From NCBI GenBank assembly GCA_024529925.1, contig JAFEUB010001017.1:1477001-1541000 (forward strand): a DNA stretch of 64,000 nucleotides, written 5' to 3'. Source of the DNA: Ophthalmolycus amberensis (taxonomy: Eukaryota > Chordata > Actinopteri > Perciformes > Zoarcidae). Shown one piece after another: positions 48,447 to 59,800 of the stretch. The translations under genes and the position numbers were made by a program. Position 1 is the first letter of the stretch; each line of letters starts with the position of its first letter. Under the pieces are notes generated by a model that worked only from the letters and a program-made list of their open reading frames with translations, did not search any database and had not been told where the DNA came from.

Positions 48447-48945
48447 AAAACAGATGCATATTAAGGCCTTTTCTAGTTCATTTAGTTTATCATTCACAGA
48501 CCAGAGAGGGTTTGTTGGGTTTCCTTCTCCATCACTGCTCCACTTCTTTAATGTGCCCACTGGATTCAAACGTCACAGTGGTCACCCGACGGGGCTTTGG
48601 TTTCACAAAGATCCCCGCCGCTCACGTGTACTGCCCTCAATCTAGAGAGGGGGAGGACATTAATATGTCAAGGGAGCACGAAAAGGAGGGGGCGTAGCAG
48701 CAGCAGTAATCAAGGAGAAGTGGAGTCGGGTTTATTGAAGGTCCTTGACACGGGGAAATCCGGGCTAACACGATGTCGAACACACACCGGAACACCGAGC
48801 AATTTCACCCGTCTCTGGAGCTCAAGACAGCTCTCACAGACAATTACTGCACTGTCAGCGTTCAGCAGCGTTCAGATCCTTCACTTCAGTAAAGGTACCA
48901 GCATAAGGACTTTAAGTGGAAAAATAACGAGCGTGAGGGTTATAC

Positions 48946-48976
<31 letters not shown>

Positions 48977-50853
48977 GATGCATTGATGTGTAAGCAGCAT
49001 CTCACTGTTGTAGAGTTCATTATTTCCACCAGGGCATCATAATAATAATACTTTTATTGATATACCACTTTTCAAGCTTAAGCACAAAGTGCTTTCCAGA
49101 TTAAAAGATTTAAAGAATGAAAAAAAATTAAAAATTAAAAATGTTTTCTTGATCAGTCCGTTCATTGTTCGGTTTGTAAACCTGAAATTAGTGAGAAATG
49201 CCATCACAATTACCCATACCCCAAACGATCCAGATCACTGTAATTCAAGACTGAATCAGCAAATCACAGCGTTTGAAACCATGAAATGTATTTTTTCTAT
49301 GAAAAATTAACAAAAGGATTAATCAGTTAATGAGTCAAGTTCAAGCTACTAGAAGGAACTTTCATTTTGTGATGATTTTGGCGGTCTCTGAGGACAAAAG
49401 CGGGAGCGTTTCAGAGCACCAGAGTCCCTTCGGAAAACCTCTCATATTACTGCATCAGGGTCTGACAGTCTACCCGGTTCTGGTTCTCCCGTGCCTCCCA
49501 GCGGGCCCAGCAGTACGGCCTTTGCTCCCAGTGTAGCAGCGAGGCTCTGCTCCCGGCCGGAGGCGGAGACGCTGCTGTCGGCGGCTGAGCTCTCCTCCTC
49601 CCGCCGGAGCTCCGACTACAGGTCAAAGGCGGCAGCAAAGCCGGGTCAGGGTCTGTCCGCTGTGGGCCGGTCTCTGCTGGAGGCCCCGCTGGAGTCTGAG
49701 CTGAAGCAGTTTCTGGTGAACCTGCATGATTTCATCAGATTTTCTGTGGAATCCGACACCGATCACAAGCATTAACAATCGCTATATAGAAATATCTTTT
49801 CTCTGAGGGTCTCGTTTACTTATGTAGGTCATAAAGAGGCATCGGGGTTAAACTGAAGCTGTTTCATAACCAGTTCAAAGTTCCTCAGTTTTATGTGATA
49901 CAAAACACATATATTTCAGTACAGTACTGGAGTAAATGTACTTTCCTGCTGGCGTTAACAAGGCGGGCGGCTAAATAGCATGCGTGACCGACGTGCAGCG
50001 CTGATGACAGATGGCCGTCCCTGTCACTGCGTGTCCCCGTCACCCCGCCTCAAGTCGGAGGGCCGCTCTCTCTCAGCTGTCACCCCTGGTATATCGCTCC
50101 CCCACCATCCCCGGTCCCACCCCACCACATCTGAGTCTACGATGGCTAAATATACCCTGATCCTTGCCACCCACTGCCCGCCGACCCCCCCCCCCCCACC
50201 GGCACCACCACTCTCAGCGCTCCACCACTATCACAAGCTTTGACCTACTTCGCTTCCTCCTCCTCATCTTTCCTGTTTCCTGTTTTCTTCTTCTCCTCCC
50301 TCTGTACTGCAACACTCACCTGACTCTCTTTGCCATCCACATCTTAATTCCCTGCAGTATGTCCGCCTGCACATGCAGCACTTTGAGCAGCTGTAAGATA
50401 TATCATATTCCCCCACTGCACAACTTTACAGTGCCAGAAATCTCACGTCTTTGTCACCATGGCGTGTCACCTTTAACCTTCTGCAACACGGCCCTCTCCT
50501 CGCACCAGCCTTGACATTCACACTTTGATATACTTCCCTCTAAATCATCCTCACGTCTCTGGAGGAACCGCATGTCCCCTCCTGTCCTGTCCTCTCCCAG
50601 CACTGTCCTGTCCTGTCCTTTTGTTGTGCTGACTGCTCTTTCTCTCTCTTTTCCTCTCGACACTCTCTCGTCTCTCTCCGGTAGAGCTGTCCCTGGGATT
50701 TGGTCAGGTGGTTTCGCCGCCCGTGAGCCAAGGGGACACATCTGTCATAGCCAGCCTCCGCTTCTTTGCCTCCAGATGTGACATTGTAGGACACAGCCGC
50801 AGACAGGGCCACGCGGGCGACATGTGACATGCTGAGTGTGTCCGTGGTTCTGT

Positions 50854-50892
<39 letters not shown>

Positions 50893-53800
50893 TTAGAGAC
50901 GGAAGGGTGCAGAGAGAATGTGTAGAAGAAATGTGTGTGTGTGGAAGAGAGTGTGAACTACTGCAGTGGTGGAAGTACTTTTACTCAAGTGCTGTCCTTA
51001 AGTCCGGTGTTGAGGTACTTTACTTTACTCGAGTATTTCCATCTTGTGTTACTTTATACATTTATCTGTAGTCGCTTTGCAGTTTACAGATTGATTTTTA
51101 CATTAAAATACATGCTAAAATATGAAATACACTGTATTGTAAGCATTTACACTCGAACCTTCTCACGTGGTCTTATTTCAATAACCAATGCATAACGAGG
51201 TCAAATTGTTGTTTCCCAAAACAAAGCACAAAATCCGTACAAAAATGAATACAAATGAGTTTAGCAAGCTTTGTTTTTCATCTTTCTTCTCACAAATAAT
51301 CCTCTTATGACTCACCAAATGTCAGTCGTGACCCTTTGTCGGGGTCTCGACCCCTAAAATATATATTAAAAACAATTTGAACTAGCCTCACCTTGACCAG
51401 CTACAACAGTAACTACGCTACACACAGGACGTACTAGTTCGACTGTAATACTTGAAGTACATTTCGCTGCTATCCATCTGTACTTTTACCTCAGTAGAAT
51501 TATGCAGGACTTTTACATGAGCAAAGGATCTGAATACTTCATCCACCACTGATTTGTTGTCAGCCAGTGTCTTCCAAGCTTTTTAACTTGTGACCTGATT
51601 TCATTTAAATAACAGTTTGAGCCCTAAAGAGCGTAGATTTCACTGAAAATGTAAAAGACTGGAGAAGAGTACAAAGAAATTGCGTTGCAGAACTTCGTTT
51701 TTTCTTCTTTCCCCTCACATTCATCACCTCACCCCACCCAAATGTGTCTTCACTCTGGTGGTGTATCCCATGTTTGGGAACCACTGGATGCAACTACCTA
51801 ACTGTATACAGTAGTTAAAAGTATCACTCAAACTGGCTATTTTTCTGTGGAAGAAGTACTTTTTTAAAGCATATTTAGCTTATAACACTTCAGTACAAAG
51901 TGAGATTTTGAATGCAGGATGCATTTTCTTCAGAAAGCATCCACGCCGTGTAATTTATTGTTCCTTAGTGAACAAGAGAGGAGAGGGAGAGGTTTATTTG
52001 AGGCAGCGCTTACACCACTCTCGTAGCCCCGGGCTGTACGGCTTATGTAACTGTAAGACCGCGACCTCCCGCTGACACGTCACCAAAACCAACTGAGCCG
52101 TTTTAAAGAAAAGGCAGACGGATTAGTTTGTAGACAGTTTTTTTTCTTCTCCAAAATGGGAATTTGAGCACGTTCCTAATTTATAAATCGTCTAGCCTGA
52201 CGACTGTGAATCATTTGAAATAGAGTGGAGCCCCTTAACATAGTGATAGTGACGCCTACTGTTAGAACTGTGACTACCTTGTAACTTTGTTTTTGACACA
52301 CCTCTTCACTCCAAGTGCTCTTAAGTGGGACATCCCTCCTTCTTTGGAGCTACTTCAATTACTCCCCCTTTCTCCCTCTCTACATCCATCACAGATACTC
52401 CGTCGAGGGCTTTTTGGACAAAAACAAGGACCTGCTCTTCCAAGATTTCAAGCGTCTCATGTACAACAGGTGACAAATATCATGATGCTCTTGACAGTTC
52501 AGAATCTGGGTTAAGTGTATAATGAGTTCTGTGCCCATCACTCCTCTGCTAACCCAGTTAATGACGCCCCTTATTGCCCCCCCCCCCCCTCTCTCCCTCT
52601 CTCTCTCGTAGTGCCAACCCAGTCCTGAAGGAGATGTGGCCAGATGGTCATCTGAGCATCACGGAGGTCACCAAGCGACCTCTGACTGCGGCCACGCTCT
52701 TCAAAAACTCCATTGTGGCCTTGGTGGATAAACTGGGCTGCAAGGTCAGTGGTTTCGGCTTACGATGGACTTCCTGTTCCCTTCCCTTTAACCATTTGGG
52801 GAAGCTGAGGTTGGCATTGGCAGTTTTTAGACTGATTAAAGATACATGATTCTGACAAATATAAAGTAAAGACAAGGAACAAAGGCAGAGTGCAGTAACT
52901 ATGGACACTCTGAGGTTCTTACATTTTCAGGCTGGTCGGAAAACTGCGCGACAGATGGCAAGCTGAGATGACAGCGCTCCTAAGAGTTCTGCTAAGCTAG
53001 TTAGCTTGGCAGGAGTTTTTTTCATCGTCTCATTTAGTTATGTGAAATAACTACTGTAAATGAATTGCTTTAATTTCTGAAATTACAGTTGTTTTGTCTC
53101 CATCAATAATGGATTTGTCTGCCATATTGTGTTATGTGGAATAAGAAAGTGAAGATTCATCAAAATGGCAGTGTTTTCAATGACAGAAAAATCTAAATGC
53201 TGTTTAGCTTTAGGCTAGCCGCGGCTACAGCTGTCTTGCTTTGAGTTAGCTACACAGCCAGTTACCGTGGCTTGACTTCTATGGCTTCATAATTTTCATA
53301 TGGCAATACAGATGCCAAAATGTCAGTCAATTGTGACCAAATATGTAGTTGTGTTTGGGTCTGAAGGGCAGAATTTGCGTCAAATCAAAGCCAGGTTTGA
53401 TTTTGTCATATGTTCACGTTGGAGTTGGAGTATTTAGCCCAGCCAGAGATCTTCTCCCCCAGTTTACGTTGCTGCCATCATCAGGAAGATGCTCTGCACC
53501 AGTTTGCCTGTTCTGGTCCCTGTAAAGCCTCAATGAGTCACAGGCTATTCTGAGGCTGCCAGTGCGTCTGTGTGCCATGGGGGGGGGGGACCACAAGATG
53601 TGAAGCTCACCTCTCCTGGCCTCATCTCGCCGACTGAAGTCTGACATTTCCTGCTGTTATTTTGGGACGGCCTGCTGAGGTAAAATGAAAGGCGGCTCCC
53701 CTGGCAACCTTCAGGTCACGTCAAATGAGCGGATGTTTTCTTCCACCACCGAACAGAAGCACCTGTGCCCATTCTGCCCATCTAGTCTGCTCCCAACCCC

Positions 53801-56800
53801 CCCCCCCCCGCTCCTCATGAACTGAACTGGGGACATGGATCATCGATATGATGGATGACAGTGTTGGGGAGCAGAAAGTGTTTGTTCCGCCGTCTTTCAC
53901 GGACGGCGAGTGAGAGACGTCTCTGTTCTGTGACAGGACAGCGCGTCCCCCTCAGAGGTCCCTGTCAAGGTGCAGGCGCCCAGCCGTCAGCTCCGCACTG
54001 GAGGCTTTATCGCCTTCGCAGATGTGATGCGCAGTTAAACGCACCGTTAATAAGTACGTGTGTCGCGAGGCTCAGCCGCTCACTGTAGCAGCCGTTGAAA
54101 GTGTGATTAAGGTCAGTGGACTCGGTTTGCCGGTGTTGGCTGTCACAGTTCAGAAAGTGTCGTTTATTGACACGCACAGTGATGAACACAGCAGTGATGG
54201 AAAAACATGCAAAAAAAAAAATGTAATCAAAGACGAGCACACGTTTGTGCAGGTGATAAAACAAGAGTGTTATGAAATAATATTGACTCAATCATACAAA
54301 CACTGAAAAGCGTTGGAAGTATGTGTACACTGTGTCCTGCTGTGGCAGTACTTTTATTGTGGTTCATTGTGTCCTTACTTTAATTTCCTTCAGTATTGTT
54401 GTACATGTTTCTGTAAATGAATACAGAAGTTAGTTGCAGCGATGTGGTTATGGGATATTTCATCGATCCCAGCTGGGAAATAACAAAGAAAAAAAGGCAT
54501 TTGGTGTCTTCCTATTGAAAGAGGACCTCTCTCTGCTTGTTTCTTGAGAGGATTGCCCGCATCCCTTTTGTCTTTGTCTTTCAGGAGCCTTACTACGTGC
54601 GGTGCATAAAGCCCAACGAGATGAAGTCCCCGGTGCTGTTCGACGACGCTCGCTGCGAGCATCAGGTGGCCTACCTCGGCCTGATGGAGAACGTGATGGT
54701 GCGCCGAGCGGGCTTTGCCTACAGGCAGCATTACGCTCGCGTCCTGCAGCGGTAAGAGAACGTCGTGGCGCTCTGTGAAGCAAGAGTTCTGCAGCGTCCT
54801 GCTACGGTCAAGTCCTCCGTGAGGAAGTTGTCTTTTTTGTCTTAAAGCAGCTCGTTTTACCACCAGGGTTGTGTAAGATCTACCAAACTATGCAGTACCC
54901 CTTACTCCTACTTACTTAATATGAATGGAAGTCTCCAAATTACATGTAACAGTAAAGAAGCGTGACGCATGCAATCTTTTTCATTTAACTCTAAAATGCA
55001 GAGGACGAGAACATTTACAAAATCAAGTAAAACCAGATTATTTTTTTATTGTGTCCAATTGAGACTAAAGTTGTCTTCGTAGATTGCTGAGGAAAAATAC
55101 TTCATTTTCAAAGTACTCCAGGGATTTTAGATGATGTGATGCAGCAGAGGCCAAGTTACCCTTACGTTGATCACGATCCACTAGATCCTACACTTCCCAT
55201 AATGCAACTTGATAGCTCCTTTCTCCTTTTGTTCATATTTGATAATCATCTAATCTTCTTAGACCTGACAAATCTCCAAACAGAAGATATGATACAATAG
55301 TATAATAATTCAAGCTGAGTAGTACTTCCCATAGTAAATGTACCTTAAGATGTGAAATTGGGGAAATGCCCCTTTAAAGACAAGCACTGACTGAAAACAG
55401 GTAAATTATAAGAGCACCTGTTCCATTGTTGTAGATGCTGAACAGCACTCTTGTTGTCTCACATGAATGTCCGCAGGTATAAAATGACGTGTGAGTACAC
55501 CTGGCCGAACCACCTGATGGGCTCGGACAGAGAGGCCGTGGAGGCCATCGTCACCCAGCACGGTTTCCAGGACGATGTGGCGTACGGACACACCAAGCTG
55601 TTTGTCCGAACGCCGCGGTCTCTCTTCACCCTGGAGCAGGAGAGAGCCGCCCTCATCCCCATCCTGGTGCTCTTCCTGCAGAAGGTCGGCCATATTAGTA
55701 TCAGCATCACTGTTTTGTCTTCATCGTCTGAAATGTCGGATCCCCACGGATGTTTTCAAAGACCGTGCATGCACTTTGATGAGGATGTATTGATCCGACA
55801 ACTAATTGACACAGAGACCTAATTTAATGTCACGAGCAGCTCCGATCATGTGATCTCAGTTAATTCCTCTGCCACCTTATCTTCTCCAGTTCCCAACGCG
55901 GGCCTCTGGGTTTCAGAGTGGAGATCGCAGTTTGCCTCAGCCTCATGAATACGTGGCTCCTGGTTATGTTTGACTGAAATTCATCTGCCAGCTCGAATCC
56001 TAATTTCCTGAAACAATAATGGGGATAATTAATGAGATCCAAAGCTACAGTTACATTACAGTCGATTACTTCACTCGCTCAACCAAAAACACCCTTCCCC
56101 TTTCTCTCTCCCCTGACCTACTTTGATGACCGCAGAGAAGTCTGGTTCTTTAACTGGAGCACGAGTTCGTCTGCAGCTCAGTGGGACTCTCTCATCGCTC
56201 CTCTCTCGCTTTCTGCCTTCAAAACGTCCCCTCTTTTCCCCCAAAGGTGTGGCGTGGGGCTTTGGCTCGTAGGAGGTGCCGGCGAATGAGGGCCATCTAC
56301 GCCATCATGGGCTGCTATAAGCGCTACAAGGTGAAGGCCCATTTCTGGGAGGTGGAGAGGAGGTTCGCTAATGTGAGAACCATGGCCGACTACGGGAGGA
56401 GCGTGGAGTGGCCGACCCCGCCTGCAGCTCTGTCCCAGTTTCACAACAACACAGTCAATCTGCATCGCAGGTCAGATCCCAAAGAATTAAACTCATGCAC
56501 CATAAAAAACAACAATGTGAAATATTTCTGTTCAATATTGAGTCTTTAACCATATTTTACTTTGAACAAACTGTCAGCAAAGTGAGATAAACCCAGGCGA
56601 CAACCTCTACTGGCCATCAGGGGGCGGCTCCTCTGGTTACAAAGAGAAGTCTGATTGCATAGAAGTCTATGAGAAAATGACTCTACTTCTCTCTTGATTT
56701 ATTACCTCAGTAAACATTGTAAACATGAGTTTATGGTCTCAATCTCTAGTTTCAAGTCTTCTTCAATACAGCATGATGTTCATTTAGTACATTATGGTCC

Positions 56801-59800
56801 ATTTAGAGTCAAATAGACTCCTCCGCAGTCCAAATATGGTCATTTCCATTCAGTGGTTGCAAAAAACCAAGATGGTGACTGATGAAACTACAGACAGCAG
56901 CCAGTTAGTTTAGCTTAGCATAAAGACTGCAGCTAGCCTGGCTGTGTTCAAAGCTCATACCTGAGACCCCGGGCAGTTACTGCGGTCGGCCAGGAAATAG
57001 TCCAGCACATAATGGCCCTCAAAAAGTACAACAAGCTGTTTGTACCATTTGGTTTAAGTACAGATTAAATAAACAACATACAACACGTCAATTGGTGAAC
57101 TGGAGAGGTGCTGCTAGGCAGACTTTGTTACATTTGGACAGAGCTAGTCTAGTGTAGTTTATTTACTCGCACAGTGTTGAACACAGCAGTGATGAAAACA
57201 TCATTTTAGGCAAAATTTTGAGACAAACACAAGTTTGTGCAGGTGATAAAGCAAGAGTGTTATGTGAAAATATCGCCTCAATCATGCAAACACTGAATCA
57301 GTCCAAGTGTTGGGAGTACGTTTGCACTGTGTCCCGCTATGGCAGTACTTTCATTGTGTTTCATTGCGTCCTTACTTTAATTTCCTTCAGTATAACTGTG
57401 TATGTTTCAATGTAAAATGGTGCACAAGCCAAACAATACAGTACAATACAAACATTTGGTTACCAGTGTTCCTTCCTCTCCTGGCTGTAGCTTCTTATTG
57501 AACACACAGACGTTAAGGTGGCATCGATACTCTCATTTAGCTTTAAAACATTTCATTTGCATTGAAAACTAATTCTTTTTTCTCCTTGGCGGATTCTCTC
57601 CTGTTTAAATTCATTCTCAACTGCAGAATAACTTGAATGATTCTCTGGGTGTGTGAGTTTTGGATCAGCACAGATATGTTTTGTCACTGCGGATAGAGTT
57701 TATTTGTATCCCTCACAGACCTAATCTTGAAGCCGTTCCTCCCACTGTATTGTTTTTCTTCTTTTCTTTTGGTTGCACCTTTGATGTATTATTCCGCCCA
57801 CGTGACATGCTGCCTTGTTCCCATCCCTTGTTGTCAGGTGGTGGGCGAGGCAGATCGTAAAGAACATCCCTCCGTCTGACATGCCAGAGGTTCGGGCCAA
57901 AGTGGCGACTCTGACTGCTCTGAGCGGAGAGAGGAAGGACTGGGGGGTCAGCAGAGCCTGGGAGAGGGACTACCTCGCCAATGTAAGAAGATTCACATAA
58001 AACTCATTCCAGTTACGCTTGGAGATTCATTCTTCACCTTGGGGAAACAAACCTAGCTTTTTTGATTTATTGCAAGACAAAAGATAATACATAAACAGAA
58101 CAACAGAAAGAGTCTTGTACCTCCTTACAGAGCAAAACACAAACATACCCTTCAAGGTAGAATGATCCTAAAATAAAATAATGTATAGACTCGTACAAAA
58201 GTAATCCCTCTCAATCGTCACTTCTGACCCCAAATAATGTGAGGCGGTGTCTGTATCTGCAGAGACCCCGTCCTCTGCCTGTATTTTTGTTTTGTGCCCG
58301 GGACGTTTCTGGGCGTCAACCCCCACAAAACCGTGACGACCAGTTGCCAGATTGTGAGCATGCAAGAAAAATAATAAATCCTCCGCGCCGTGCGGACACT
58401 TCTATTTTTAATAGCTTTTACTTAAGGTTAGTGTTTTCTCCTCGTTTTCTCTTCACTCGCTGTTGCCGAAAACATTTGCCAAGCACTCCTCGCCACGAGA
58501 GGATCTTAACAGTTCAGTGTGACTCTCCACGCAACAAAATGCATGAAAAATAACTGGGAAAATCCATTGGATTCCTTTTTTCACTTGAATTCATCACAGA
58601 AAACAAGACTTGAATAACCAGCAGTGTGTCGGAGGACAGACATCATCCGTGGTTGTCAATGCATATGGCGCATGTGACGACAAGCCTCGCGGAGTGACCG
58701 AAGGAGGATGGTGCTTGTGAACACAGCCCTCCTTTAATCAATCCCACAGTCGGCTCATTTAACGGCTAATCTGAGCTCGTTTGGTGGCCGGAGGCTTGAG
58801 AGACGCCTTCAGGGAGCCGAGAGCGTGACTGAGGCCATATCCACACTAGGCCGTGTCTCGTTGGATGCAGAGTTCTCAAATAGAACCGATCTCCGTCCAC
58901 GCGGGAGTTTTCAGCATTATTGGAGCATCCACACGGCAGCCTTCAAGGCGGACAGCACGTGACCATTAACGTACACTGGGCATGCGCGTGATGGTGTAAA
59001 CAGGAAGTGGATTGCTTGCTTAGTTTAAAAAAAATATGACAGAGTAATAAAGTAGTCTTTAACAATGAAAGGTTGTATTTGATACTTAAGATCTTCCTCT
59101 ATAAACTCAAACAGACAGTTCGTGGAAAGTTTTAGAAGTTTTATTTTTCAGACGTAGTTACAGCGCTGCGGGTCTGTCTGTCTATATCTCTCTCTCTCTC
59201 TCTCTCTCTCTCACATCAACTTTACTTTAAAATCAACACTTACACGGAAACGTTTACTCGATTATGGTCCATAAATGTGGTCAACACACGTCGATCACTC
59301 GCTTCCTCTGTGCTGTTGCCGTGGGGGCTGATGAATGTAACGTTAGCTCCGCCATTGGGGTATTCCTTCATGGGATACGGGGATAAGCTGGGTCACCCAG
59401 CAGAAAAAACAGGGACATCATCTTCGCCCTCTATCAATTCTTTAGGGCATTTGCTCCATCTTTTAGGGCACAACATCATGCAACAGGTCCGCTAGCTTCT
59501 AAGCTAATTTTAACATTACCGCCAATGGGGAAATGCTAACCGCGATTAGCATTAGCGAATATAATATATCTTCGTACATATTTTCAAAAAGAAATACTTG
59601 CAGACTAAGGTCTCTCAAGGCTACCAAACGGAAGAAGTAAAAGGAATCAGCGTCGATCACTCGTCTCTCACTCGTTTGCTCTGTTTGTAGCTGTAGCTCT
59701 GAATAGCATTTATTGCTAACTGTAGCTTCAGCCACCGCTCCGTGGGGGCTGATCGCGATGGTCAAGCAGCTCGCTCATCGCTCGAAGAACAGCTCGCCTC

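Larger units (their letters stand above)
47569..52394 (+). other. myo1g intron 12
   Basis: A 4.8-kb intron filled mostly by repeats: a poly-C cluster near 47590, a long CA microsatellite (48365-48441), an ATT run (48949-48974), an L2-type tail (49036-49110), a TG run (50856-50889), a DNA element (50964-51551) and a smaller one (51565-51786). A 127-codon GC-rich open frame (49392-49775) is unexplained. Confidence 0.75.

Noticed and set aside
48213..48569. 118-codon minus-strand frame with a long Cys-Val run
   Set aside because: The frame stays open because it crosses the CA microsatellite.
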